Both the position numbers and the translations under genes were made by a program. From Fallopia convolvulus (lineage: Eukaryota > Streptophyta > Magnoliopsida > Caryophyllales > Polygonaceae), in NCBI GenBank assembly GCA_964016875.1, contig OZ024718.1:3849001-3913000 (forward strand): a DNA stretch of 64,000 nt, given 5' to 3'. Each line of letters begins with the position of its first letter. The first letter of the stretch is position 1. Below the pieces are notes generated by a model. It had not been told where the DNA came from. It made no database searches and saw only the letters and a list, made by a program, of their open reading frames with translations. Of this stretch, positions 36,539-48,765 are shown one piece after another.

Positions 36539-37395
36539 ATCAAAAACTTGTTTCTGACCCAAGATTGCATGACCCAAACCCTTCCAAACCCGAAACTCGA
36601 TCCAAGAAATTAGTTGTAAATGTGAGTTTTTATTGTTATAAACCGACGCCAAGCAGTACGCACTCACAATTGATAGGTGGAAAGAAATATATGCAATTAA
36701 AAGCATCAACACATCAGAAATGGACAAAAAAACTCATCAGACATTTAATCATAAAAACGATGCACTCAGTTTTTCCAGAAACACAGAGACCAAGTGGTTT
36801 TTTTACAGAAACACAGAAATCCGATCCACACAAGTTTTACGCCAAGCACAGAGGCGCTGAGTAAATTTTTGCATAAACACAATGAAGCAAGGGATTCAAA
36901 TGAGTTCATTTGGACAAAAAAGTAAAATATTAGGAAAATGACTCTAGAGCAACACTCCACCATGACTCCACATCTACATGTCCACGATGAATCTTCCCAC
37001 GATGCACACATAACCCGGTGCGTATGGAGCAAGGTCCACCTCATGGACTGTATCAATACCTTTCTTTCCAAGATAGGAGATCTTAGAAGAACGATCAATA
37101 TCCCGACAAAATATAATATAACTCTCATATATTACTAATCATATATATAATACAGAGTATAATATAAATAAGGTAAAAAGATCAATATATTAATTTCTAA
37201 TTTGACGACAATAATAACTTTCTTTTCTATTTTTTGGTAAATGAGACATTAAAAGCATGAGACCTTAATTATACTTATTTCACATTAAACAAGTATAACT
37301 AAATATATATATATATATAATAGAGTATTATTGAACTAATTAAATACTAATTTCACATTAAACAATATATATAAGAGTATAATTTTACTAATTAC
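36539..37395. other. Unassigned AT-rich sequence
   Basis: Several short frames but none recognised. At 37140-37380 the phrase TTTCACATTAAACAA occurs twice with an AT dinucleotide tract (37303-37319) between. No gene is supported. Confidence 0.35.
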
Positions 37396-38055
37396 CTTGA
37401 CAAAGCCATACATATACCCTCCCGGTCTCAGAAATCTACGCCCATTGTTGTACAAGATAACAACTTCATCTGGCCGATCCGTGTCAGAAATGATGGCATC
37501 AACAAAATCCGCCTCGTAGTCCTCAAGATGTCGCGCATCCGCATATATAAGGACGATGTTCGGCCTAATATGCAATGTTGGCCGAACATCTAGATCTCGT
37601 TCGCCTCCTCGGCAAGAGATCTCCACGGCATATATTGTACCTCCGACACCGATCACATCAGATGTGGGACACACTATCCCCCAATGGCGGCTCCCAGGTA
37701 TAATATCCTACTACCGAAACCCTAAAAAATTTCATAAAACAATTAAGGAGATGTTTAATTACACAATTAAGAGATATTTAATTACAATAAAGACTTAGTG
37801 TATTTAGGAGGTAAATTGGAAGGTTACCCAGTGCAACGACACATCATTATAAATTGTTGCGGACAAGTTAGAATCCCGCGGCCTCCAAACACGGTATTCC
37901 TCCCCTTTAAAGCGCACAATCTTGTCTTTGTGCACCTTGAGTCCGGGAAGGATGGATATTGTGCACAACGAATCTGCACGGCCCATGGCTCGAAAGAGAG
38001 ATCCATGGGCGTGGGGTAGGATCAAATCCTGGCAATTTAAGGCACTATAGAGCAA
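37396..38055 (-). pseudogene. Fibrillarin-like pseudogene, copy B
   Basis: Second fibrillarin-like fragment, inverted relative to copy A. Exon 1 (to 37828) is clearer than in copy A and reads LCTISILPGLKVHKDKIVRF, then EEYRVWRPRDSNLSATIY, matching the fibrillarin EYRVWNPFRSKLAA region. Exon 2 (37707-37396) keeps LYLGAAIGG, the SAM-binding loop, but is then broken by a stop and a small indel; it resumes VIGVGGTIYAVEISCRGGERD and NIVLIYADARHLEDYE. The second intron donor AAG|GTAATT is shared with copy A. The N-terminal GAR domain and the C-terminal exons are absent. Confidence 0.82.
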
Positions 38056-39999
38056 TCATTTATTTTTGGTCTTGCCTTTTGGCTCTCCCGGTTCGATCGG
38101 TCAGACACCTCTCTACATCCGGATCGGGTGCTTCATGGACGCATTTTGGGGGAGACCCTCCCAATATCAATTTCTCCATACATGCCGTCAATGAGATTCG
38201 AACATCGAATCAAATCTCCTGGACAATACTTAAGGAATCTAGCACCACTTTACAACTCGGCCAATTGAGTATTGGTACTACAGTGCACTCATTTAGAGAT
38301 ATCATTCGAGAATTTAGAATGCATTCAAATGCGAAGAACTTTGACAAGTAATTGAAGTGTATTAATCATACTCTTGTGCTTTTATGCTTTTAGGTCTTTT
38401 TGAGGAGTAAGGATCAGTTATACAGAGTTCTAAGCGGTCTTAAGTTGGAGGATTCACGATTGGAGATGTTCAAGTGTCTTTTCCAAGGATATATTAAGCC
38501 ACTCTTGATGAGTATTAAACCTAAGTGGGTTGTGGGAAAAGAACGCTTAAATCCAGGACATGCATTGGAGTTGTTGTTTTGACACCACTTTCTTTCGAAG
38601 CTTCGTTCGGGAGCTATGGTAGTCGGATGAAGTTTGTTTTGGTGTCATTGGAAGCTAATTTGAAGAGTTACAATCATATTTGTATTCTGAGTCAAATTCC
38701 CACTCGAAGAGGGTCAAAACAACCTCCGAAAGTGTCGTCCGAATGTTGTAAATAGAAAACTTCAACCGCGGTTCCTTTCCTTGTGTCGGATCCCGCGTGC
38801 GAGAAGGACTTTCCCAGTTTATTTTATTTGTTGCCTTTTTATTATCTTTTAATTTTGTGTTTCTTAAGATAAAAAGACATATTAAGTTTTATTTTCAGCA
38901 TCTAGTTTTCATTATTGTTATTCCAAGTTTTAGAGAAATCTTCTATGAAAAACTACAACCCTATTTTCATTCATTGTTGAAGCTTTTTGGATTTAAGTAA
39001 GTTGTGATATTCAATGACTAAGTTTTATTCCTTTGATTATTTCATTCTCTTTTGCACTTAATTATATTGAATGTTGTTGATTTCTACTTGACTGATCAAC
39101 TTGTTGAGATTAACTTCACTCTATTGCTAGGATCTAGGTTTTCTCATTGAAAGCCTAATCTTTGTAGCAAACTCATTGTTTTAGGACTCGTTGGACTAAA
39201 ACAATTAAGAGAGTTGAATGGATTTTAGTTGAGTTGTTTTTGTCAGGTTGTTGAATAAGTATGTGGGAAAGTGAAGTGAAATTGGTGGATAAGTGAAAAG
39301 AAGAAAAGTTGAAGATTAAGGGTAAAATGAAAAAGAAAACCAAGTTGAGAAAGTAAAAAATTTAGTGTGGTTGAGTTTAAGTAATCTTCAAAGTGCTTAA
39401 GTGTTGAAAGTAATAGGCAAAAGAAAGAAAATAATGGAAGAAACAAAAGAACTTGAAAGTGTATGGAGTTGGTGAAGAGAAATTGGAATTATAAGAGTGT
39501 AGTGTGAAGGTTGGGTTTAGTTGATTTTAGTTCCCAAATTTAGCACGACATGACCAAAAAAATATTTCCTTCCAATTTGTCTTTACCTGGCCTCATTACA
39601 AACCTTAAAAAGTCCCATGATTTTTACCTGGATCTGAAGAACGAGATATCAACACCTCCGATTCTTTCAACCAAAGCCCAATCACGAAATACCAATTCAT
39701 CTCCCCTAGATAGAAGAATTCAGATTGATTGAAGCTCATTCGCCCTCCCCGTTCTTTTTCACACGGAAAATGGAATTTGAGTTTTTGTTTTTACAATATT
39801 AATCAGATAAGAGCATATTTGTAACTTTCTTAGTAGCTAACGAGAAATGTAATGAAATTATGGACTTGGTGGTATCTCGTTCTTCAAATCCAGGTAAGAA
39901 AACATTCACAAATCACAAATTCAGAATCTAGGGTTTGGGTTTTTGTGTTTGAATAGTAGAAATTGGTGTTTTAGTAGTGAAAATAATGAAATTCCAATT
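38056..39999. other. Unassigned sequence, possible retroelement remains
   Basis: Frames at 38400-38582 (plus; RSKDQLYRVLSGLKLEDSRL) look protein-like and are preceded by TTTTAG, but I recognise no family. The 38580-38830 stretch has the style of an LTR-region (TTCGTTCGGGAGCTATGGTAG), without proven ends. The rest is AT-rich. Confidence 0.3.
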
Positions 40000-40009
40000 T
40001 TCTAACGGA

Positions 40010-40220
40010 GTTGTTGGTTTGGGCAATCTTTTACAAACATAATTTTTTTACGGGTGGTTTCTTACAAACAAAATATTTTACGGGCGATTTGTTGAAATTT
40101 CAATTTTTACGAATGGTTTTTTACAAACAAAAGATTTTTACGAACGGTTTGCAGAAATTTTAATTTTTACGGATAGTTTTGTGCACAGACCCATAATTCG
40201 TGGGTGGTTTTGTAAAATTC
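40010..40220 (+). repeat. Degenerate tandem repeat, TTTTACGGGTGGTTT units
   Basis: About five or six diverged copies of a unit like TTTTACGGGTGGTTT plus TTACAAACAAAATA follow each other with a period of about 30-35 bp. It has no coding frame. It adjoins the duplicated CIPK exon. Confidence 0.6.
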
Positions 40221-40231
40221 ACCCTATACCA

Positions 40232-40375
40232 TAATATTTGTCAAACAATTCCCCTCCAATGACATACTCCAAGACAATGCATTATGCATATCTTTGACTT
40301 AATTCCCATTACCTGGTCATGAATTAACTTCTAAAAATGAAATACATTTGCAAAATGTAAACCTGAAGAATCATA
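40232..40375 (-). pseudogene. Duplicated fragment of CIPK exon 3
   Basis: The block repeats exon 3 and flanking intron of the neighbouring CIPK gene (43829-43970) with the text CCCCTCCAATGACATACTCC shared exactly. The copy carries extra bases after GACAATG that would shift the frame. It lies about 430 bp beyond the CIPK stop codon on the same strand, so it is a stray duplicated exon. Confidence 0.85.
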
Positions 40376-40801
40376 ACAAGAAAACAGAAATGAATTTTAA
40401 ACTGTTTAATACAAGGTCACTATTACACAATTTGACTTCAAAACTGACCCATGAACCCATAAAATTCTCATGACCAAAAAACCTCCAAACCAACGGTGTG
40501 CAGATCTTGCAAGAGTTCATACATTGAGCAACTCCTTATTCCACAGAGGACCAATGTAATAATCTACATATCTATACATACATATATATAAACGAACAGA
40601 TGATCACTTCCCGACTGTACAGAGTTACTTCACTAGACTCCCACATTAAACCAAACCGAACCGAAAAACGTTCCCTTGTTAATAAACAGGAAACGACAGC
40701 TGACCCAGAATATGGCAGCACACCAAAGACCAAAATCAGGAATACACAAGAAAAGAATTGACAAAGGATTGCTGCTGTTATGACATTGACGACTCGCCTG
40801 A

Positions 40802-43800
40802 TCATGCACTATTTTCTTGCATCTCCTCTTCAGTTTTCCACACTATGTCCTCCAGGGACGACGAAAGGTGCTTGTAAGCCTGCAAAATCGACCAAAGGAA
40901 ACATTGACGCTTATAAGAGTATTGAAGATTGAAGATTTAGAATAAACAAAGACAAAAAGAACGTGCCAAGTTGATGTATGTTACACAATTGTACAAAAGA
41001 GGGTAACAAACAGAATGAAAAGGTACCTTGTGGAATTCCAAAGTGTCTCCCTTGGATTTTCGGATCTGAACCAGATGAAGAGAAGGTCCTACTTGAAATA
41101 CCTGAAGGAATGATTAATAATATGTTAAGCAATGAGCACAAGGACAAGATTGCCATCATTAAATCATATATAGTCAATTTCATCATCAATTTACCTCAGT
41201 AGAAATATTTAAGTTTCCTTTCCTCCCTGCTTTGACAGTTTCAAGCCTCATCTACAATAAAAATGACAATGAATGAGTAAGAAAATTTACACAATAGAAT
41301 AGTCAAAAGCAATAGGATATATTTCCCAACCTTATAGTCTTTCTTATGGACATCAAAGCCTAGTGGCTTAGCAGCTTCTTCAATCTTCCTAATTATTTCA
41401 CGGGGAGGGCATTTAGATGTGAATCTCGTTTCTTTCTTAAAACCCTGCAGTATAAAACAGCACAGCTTCAATGATATAACCCAAAAAAGTTGATGGAAAA
41501 GCACATGCAACCTTAGCCTGTGGAAAAGCACATGCACTGTTATTAAAAGTCTTATTATTCCATGCTAAATCAGGTGTGATGCTGAGATGACTGTATCATT
41601 TGATATTGTCTAAATCAATGAATTTTTTATATTTACATAGAGCATTTTGAAATGGGATACCTTCAGTGTGACTGAACACCATTTATAACATAATCAGAGG
41701 AAACTCAACAAAACATTAACATTCATGTAAGTTTGATTACTCTAGCAGCATCAATCTAAACATTGTCGAGTAAACTCCTGTTCCTATTGTTTTATTGTAC
41801 TTCTTGCAAAAGAGAATTCTATGAGCTGAAATGTATTTGAAACACTTTGTGAGAATCAAGTCTAGATAGTCAAAAGGCAAACCTGCTCTTCACTAAATAA
41901 ATTTCCCAAGTTCAACCCTTTCGACATAGCAATCAAATCAAATGCATTCATTGCTTCAGGGTGTTCTTTCCTTTCTGCCACATGATGTTCCTACAAATTT
42001 GCCAATAATTACACAATAACTTTAATATTAGCCGTCAAAAAGGCAAGCATTGGTCAAGTATAATAGCTTAAGTTATGCAAAGTTTTACTTTTGACTCACC
42101 TCTGAATCTCGAAATGCAGCCTCCACATCATCCAAAGATGTGTCATCTTTATCATAAAAAACAGTAGGCTTATAACCTTTCTTAAACCATTCATCCTCCA
42201 AAATCTCAGGGATGGTTATACGCTGCCATGAGAAAAACAGGAAGTATTAGCCACAAAGAATTATTTATTTAAAAGAAGAGCTAAAAAGGAAAAAGTTCTT
42301 ACAGTCATAGGGTTGGGATCCAAGATTTGAGTTAATAATTTCTTGGCACTAAATGATAGCCAAGGGGGACAGTTAAATTCAGCAGCTGAAATCTGCATAT
42401 TCACAGTAACGAAATCAAAAAGAGCTCGAAACAGTGGTATATTAAGTATGGAGGAATGCAAGAAATGCTCACTTTTTTATATAGATTCATAAGATTAGAG
42501 TCATCAAAAGGCAAGTAACCTGCAACCAATACGAATAAGATGACCCCACATGACCACAAATCTGCGGTTGCGCCATCATAACCTCTATCATCGAGGACCT
42601 AAATAGAAGAAAGTGTACAAACAGATTAAACAAACAATAAAAAGAAAATACAAGAAATGAACAAATTTGGATATGTGATCATTTTGGTACCTCAGGGGCA
42701 ACATAATTTGGTGTTCCACATGTCGTATGAAGAAGGCCATCATCCTGCAAAGACATGCATTAGCACATGAATTTAAAATAATTCAAACATTTCAAGTAAT
42801 ATCACATGTTCATATTATTGGGATAAAAAAAAATCAAATACTCTTTTCAGCAATTAGGAAAAGCAACATGCATAAAATTCTCAGTTCAACCACTAGTTTC
42901 TGTTTTTCAAGAAGCGTGAACCAGTGCACTCAATAAGAAATTTGTAAACAAGGTTAAGAGTATTCAGCATACACAGTACGCCTATTTCAGATCATAAGAT
43001 TTGAAAGTAAATTACCCGAACTTGTTGGGAAAGTGCACTCAGCCCAAAATCTGAAATTTTCAAGTTCCCACCAGAATCCAGGAGAAGATTTTCAGGCTGC
43101 AAACCATAAAAATTAGTAGACACAAAATCAGAGATTTGTTTTTACAAAAAAGTAATAAATCTGAGTAAAAATGTAGATGAATAGCAGTGATTAAGCAACT
43201 TGAGCACCTTAAGATCTCTATGATACACACCCCTGCTATGGCAATAATCTACAGCATTTATTAGCTGTTGGAAATACCTTCTTGCTTCATCCTCTCTCAT
43301 TCGTCCATGTTGTACCTACAAAATTAGAAAACATTTATAACCCATATTTATTTAACATTTCTTCACTTTACAATAGATCTTCATTTATGGGCGCATCCTC
43401 ATGCTCATTGGCTTTCATACACTGCCTTTGAGATGGATTTAGTCCCTATATCAATTTGGTGCATTCTAACTAAATTCAGTTATTATTGTCATATAGCTGA
43501 ATTTCAGTTTTTCTTGGGCCTATCCGGGCGTACCCCCTTTCCCTTGGGCAGGGGTACCCCTATCTTGACCCCCCAGATTCCGCTGTAGCAGAGCCTCACT
43601 GGGTCAATGATGATGACAATAGATCTTCATTCACACAAGAGAGTCCTGAACAGATTTAGTAATTATCTTTTAAGACTAACACCGTACTACAACTACAAGA
43701 AATGACAGTCTAAAATGGGAAATAAAAGAAATGATAATGCCATCATTCATTTCATCACCACACCATTTTCAAATCATAGATATAGAAAATTATTATAAAT

Positions 43801-44386
43801 TAACAGCAAGGCATTATTATTATAAACTTACAATTTTGTCAAATAGCTCCCCTCCAATGACATACTCCAAGACAATGTATATCTTTGACTTACTCCCCAT
43901 TACCTGAACATAAAAAAAAACTCTCAAAAATGAAATCCATTTTGCAAAATAGAAACCCAAGCAGTTTTTGTAAGGTAGAAATATCTGTAGGATAGATAGA
44001 GGGAGAAACCTCAAACAAGCGAACGACATTTGGGTGCTTTATTCGCTTCATTGTTGCTACTTCTCTCTTTATCTGCAAAACAAATGAGTTGAAACTATTA
44101 CAGATATACACATTTAATACAAGAAACTAATGCATTATTTTGAAAGTTTATCCTGACCAGAGACTGAAATGAAATGTCAAGATCCAATAAAATTATAGTT
44201 GTAACCAACAAATACCTGCTCAGCTAATTTGTGCTTTAGAACCTTCTCTTTGTCAAGGATTTTTATGGCCACCGGATCTCCATTTTCAGAATTTCTTGCA
44301 AACTTCACTTTGGCAAATGTGCCTTCTCCAATTGTCCTTCCCAACTCATATTTACCTACTAAACGCTTGACTCTTGGACGACTCAT
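40802..44386 (-). CDS. CIPK3: CBL-interacting protein kinase, CIPK3-like
   Basis: Ser/Thr kinase (SnRK3 family) that binds calcineurin-B-like calcium sensors and acts in ion transport and stress signalling. Fourteen exons, 44386-44216, 44072-44010, 43903-43832, 43315-43208, 43096-43016, 42744-42691, 42598-42473, 42392-42303, 42222-42100, 41990-41883, 41444-41331, 41251-41195, 41101-41027 and 40879-40802, give 439 residues, as in CIPK3/CIPK26. Visible are the glycine loop GEGTFAKV, Lys42 in VAIK, YHRDLKPEN (Asp136), DFG 154-156, the activation loop to APE, the NAF motif MNAFDLI (310-316) for CBL binding, and a C-terminal PPI-type region. The intron-rich layout fits this clade. CIPK3 is the closest by text such as SQQVRDDGLLHT and FDDSNLMNLYKK; CIPK26 or CIPK9/23 relatives are possible. 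A leader intron ends at CACACAG just upstream of the start. Confidence 0.93.
43385..43590 (+). repeat. Dispersed repeat copy in CIPK intron 3
   Basis: Partner of the copy at 1255-1465, in the opposite orientation. Shared text includes TGCCTTTGAGATGGAT and ATAGCTGAATTTCAGTTT. It ends with GC-richer text (CTGTAGCAGAGCCTCACTGG). Confidence 0.6.
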
Positions 44387-44408
44387 TATTCTTTTGTTGC
44401 AAGTCCTG

Positions 44409-46350
44409 TGTGGAGAAAAATTGAGATAAATTACCAAAGTATAATAACACAATAATTTTTACATTCGGAGTTGCAGTGCAAATAGCATCTTCCAGAATAA
44501 GTGTAGCTGTGTAGGTGACTTAATGATACAGTACTTAAATTGCCTGAGTCATTCTTAATTTCATTCGGACTATTATTCATTCTCAGAAAAATCAGTAGCC
44601 TAGAAGCTTGAAAGATAACCTTTCTAACCAAATCCTTAAACAAGAAAGATGACAGAAAGCACTCTACATGACATTCCATAATTATCCTAAATAAAAGAAG
44701 ATTGATCATGAAATCCAGAGAGAGCCAGCCTATCACAACAAAGACCCTTTTGAAATAATAGATCTACAATGAAAATATATATCCTACAGAGTATGGGCAA
44801 AGGCTCAATGACATGGGTTTCCCTATCAAAATTCCTAGCATATTAATAAAAAGTTCATCCTCTAAAATCAAATCAAGAAAGAGCACTATAGATATCAAAT
44901 ATATCACCAATTGTCTTGAACGTCAAGTCCCTATTAAAAGGGATGTTCTAAGCAAGCAGTTAATCATGCTACTCCGATTAAACGCCTAAAGACAAGCAAA
45001 TTATACGACCCAGATCTAATTTATACACCCACCTAGTCCACCCAATAAATCATATATAATCATAAAACTTGTCCTAAGACAACACAGGGGACAATTCCAA
45101 ATCATGGATCTCAAAATCCTCAAATTTTCTATTCATAAAGAAAATTATTCTCAACTCATGAAAATGAAACAGATTCATATAGAAGGAACCATTCACCGGC
45201 TTAATAAGTTAATAATTGAGCAGGAAGCTAAGACAGCTAAAAGACACAAACTTCTCAAAAGATGTTCATAATGTGGAGAGCATATCTTGGCTTTAAAAAA
45301 ATCATAGAGTAGCTGAGCACACATCACACAGCCTCTTGTGACTGCTTCCACTACATTATTTTTTTTTTTTTTTTGAAGAATCCCATTCTTAGATATTTTC
45401 CATGGATAGAAAAAGTCCTCTATCATCTTAAGATGCAGAGCAACCCATATATGAAACAAAAGATCATCAAATGGAAGCAAAGTCCATGGCAGCAAACATT
45501 TCCTTGCAACGTCAACTGAAAAAGTGAATCTAGAAAACAAGACAACTAAAACCCAGATCTCAAACTCATTCATGGAATTCAATGAGACTTCTCCCAACAA
45601 ATCAGGACTCATGGACACAAGAAACCCAGAACAAAAACAAATAAATTGAAAATGGGAGTAGAAGAACCTGTAGTAAGAGATAAAGAGTTTCAGCAAAGGA
45701 TAGATAGCAAAAGTGAACAAAAAAGGTCAGCTCCTCAAGACTTCAGAGTTCCAAGTTTTTTTTAGAACTCCCAGTCAGGCATTTATACAAGCACAAAGTG
45801 CGCAAAACACGTGTTCACAGATGGGAATTAAAACTCGACGAGAAAAAAGGGAACGAGATTAGATAAAATGCTGGACCTACGAGGATGGATAAGAATGACA
45901 ACAGAGGAAGCCGAGAAAGAGCGACTCTTGGCTCCTGGAAGAGCGCTGGGTCACTTTAAACCAACAAGCAACCAACCAACCAACCAGCCAAACCCAACTC
46001 CAAATCCAAACCCGATTACCCGATTCGCGTGGAAGTCAAAAACCGGTTAGCAATCTGATACCTTTAGATGCGAACAAATATTCCCCTTTAAAGAGCAAAT
46101 CGGAGATTTCAAATTAAAAACACTCTCTTTCTCGAGCTATATGTAATTACAGGAATTGGGAAAATGGGAGTTGTTTGTCTGCTTGTTCGAATTTATAGGG
46201 GGAAAGTGACAGTCCGATAGATACGGAACGACGAATTAGGAAATTGAGGGTAGGAGGAAAGAGAGAGAATTAGACGAGGGGGCCATTTTCCATGTGTTGG
46301 TTGTGTCGTGTATTCTTGTGAAGAGAGAGAATCAGATTGTGGTGGGCGCC
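44409..46350 (-). promoter_or_regulatory. CIPK leader, leader introns and promoter region
   Basis: A 3' splice site (CACACAG) stands just above the start codon and another pyrimidine-rich acceptor (TACTACAG) near 45668, so the leader is probably spliced. GA-rich sequence at 46255-46330 is consistent with the region near transcription start. The CAACCAACC run at about 45969-45986 is a small simple repeat. No TATA box was selected with confidence. Confidence 0.35.
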
Positions 46351-46579
46351 AGCCGATAAATCTGAATCACTCTTCCATTAAAGGCTGCCACAGTGTGAAT
46401 TCTACCACAATTTTCTTTTATAAAGTTACAATCTTTATCGCCATAGCCAAAAGCTTCAAGGAGAGGCCATCAGCCAAAAGCCCTCTTTCTCGCGGTTTCT
46501 GTGAATTTATTTGTATTTTTAACTACACATGTCGACATTTTTGGCTTTGTTGGGTTTGTTTTTTTGTTAGATTAAATGA

Positions 46580-47285
46580 GAAATTGCATTTAACCCTCTT
46601 TATTTTACACTTGTTATAATTAATCATCTTTTATATTTTTTTTTACAGTTAATCACCCCTTATTTGTAAATATATGCATTTAACCATCTATTTTGGGGAA
46701 AAACATTATTTTCTCGATTAAGTAACGTAAATTAAGTTTTTACTTTTTAAAAAAAAATTATTTACAATAAGTAAGAGAATTTATTTATAAATTGAGCTTG
46801 TAATGTCTTATAATTGGATTTTAACCTATATCTCAATCTTTGGAGCTTCGAGTCGTCGTCCATCAACTTAGTAACGATTGACTTTAAGGGGTACTCAAAG
46901 TCATGAGAATCAGATGCACAACCCATGTCTTTGCATCGGTGGTGAAGTTGTGGTTCTTCTTCACCATTAGATGGAGGGAAGGGATTATTGCGGAGGAAAT
47001 TAAGTTAGGGTTTGAGAGAATGAGCCAACACAAAAAATCAACGTGTTTGAACTTGAAAGTGTCAATTATGAATTTTCTTTTATTTATCTTTTTGTAAATA
47101 AAATTTAAAAGAAAGGGAAAATCATAATTCACTTTGTTTATATGAGAAAATAACATTTTTCGTCAAATAAGTGGTTAAGTGCACATATTTATAAATAATG
47201 AGCAATTAAATGTAGAAAAAAATATAAAAAGTAGTTAATTGTAATAAGTGTAAAATAAATGGAAGTTAAATACAATTTTTCCTAA
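46580..47285. mobile_element. Mutator-type element with long inverted ends
   Basis: About 160 bp at each end are inverted copies: GCATTTAACCCTCTTTATTT / TTTTACACTTGTTATAATTA on the left match the right end read in reverse. The 9-bp direct repeats ATTAAATGA at 46571-46579 and 47286-47294 fit a Mutator-like target duplication. The middle (46800-47100) is unrelated to the ends and holds no transposase; it could be captured host DNA. Confidence 0.75.
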
Positions 47286-47294
47286 ATTAAATGA

Positions 47295-48295
47295 ATTGAT
47301 TTTTTTCCTTGTAATTCACTCTTCATATTTGCGTAGTTGCGTGCATACAAATGAAACAATTACGTTTGTGACTATAATCTATTAATCTTGAGCGAATCAC
47401 GGTCACAATATTCATACTTGAACTATTTTTATTTATAGTTTATAATTATTATTATTCAGAAATCAAACTTTATCCGTATGTTACATAATGATTTCGAACG
47501 TTACGATTCCATGTTGTAAGTTGTAACGTTTTTCAGCTTTTTTTTAGTAAAGGTGAACTTAGATATTTTATACAAAATTTAAAATAATAATATTTGGTAA
47601 ATTTTTAAAAATGGCAGATATTTTAGATATATTTCAAAATTTTAATAGAAATGACGCATATGTAGGGATAAAATATGGACCCATAATGAACTGTTAGGTT
47701 AAATTTATTTATATTTATTATGATGTAGTTTACCAGCACATATTAATCAGTACACTTTGGTCAAAGATTGTTTGGACATTTTAAATTTGATCTTAACTTC
47801 ATATGAACAAATTTAATAGATTTATTGTGCAAATGAGATATTTGCTTTGAAGACTTTTTTTGAATTTTATTTAAGTCATTTTTTTCTTCAGAGGACTAGT
47901 GTTTGTCCACTGTACAAAAAATAACAATGATTAAAAAAACTTTGAAGACTTTTTCCAGCTACAAGATCATGTGTTCCATTTGCACATAACAAACCTATGT
48001 TTCAATTCAAATTGGTTCAAAGGTCATTTTTAATCCAAGGGGTTGCAATCTAAATATAACAGCCGACCTATCTCGTTCAAGTGTTCAACCAATATTTTGT
48101 TTTATTATATACTTAATACTTGTAAGTTTCTAACAATAAAGTATAATTAGTGAAGAAATTTATAGACAAATATATTTGGCAAGTTATTGAATTTCATTTC
48201 TCCACTAATTGTTGTAGGCCATATCAGAAAAGAAAAAGGAGGTTTGATTTCAAAGAGAACAGAAATTTGAAGTTAGATAGTCAAATTATGATTTA
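47295..48295. other. AT-rich spacer
   Basis: No gene or clear element. Several short AT-rich frames only. Confidence 0.4.
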
Positions 48296-48765
48296 TGATT
48301 AGGATGTCCTACGTGCCTACTTAATCCCCGTAACCCGATTCAACCCACCTGTAATTTACGGATTTGCTAACAGGTTGAATTTTTTTTCTTTACGATTTAT
48401 GAGTTGACCCGTCAAATTATGGACCAGCCCATAAAATTCTTAATATTTTTTTTAAAAAATACATCACATATATATAACATTATATTCTTTAATTCTTTAA
48501 TTTTAATTAAAAAATATCTATAAGACTCGTAAGATTGGGTTAACTAGGAGTCCGATGACAAGCACTTTCGGACATTGTTGTTTTTTATTTTTATTTTTAA
48601 TTAATTTCAAATTAGCGAGTCAACTCGTAACTTCATCTATAAAATCCATGACTCTTTTTACAGGTCTCGAATTAGATCATAAGTCCAGTTTATATTTTTT
48701 TTTTCAGCATATACTCCGTAAACTGAGTTACGGGTCGACCCATTGTACACCCTAGTTACGATTGT
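48296..48765. repeat. Possible repeat with GGGTCGACCC/GTAACCCG text
   Basis: CGTAACCCGATTCAACCC near the left and GAGTTACGGGTCGACCC near the right are in rough inverse relation, with several TTGACCC/GAGTCAAC units between. It looks like a degraded non-autonomous element; boundaries are not firm. Confidence 0.3.

Noticed and set aside
36083..36557. Several overlapping GC-rich frames on both strands
   Set aside because: They sit in the hAT-like element interior and differ by frame only; no frame shows family similarity, so no gene is called.
45193..45720. 175-codon minus-strand frame upstream of CIPK
   Set aside because: Lies in the leader/intron region of CIPK, is low-complexity hydrophobic, and has no family match.
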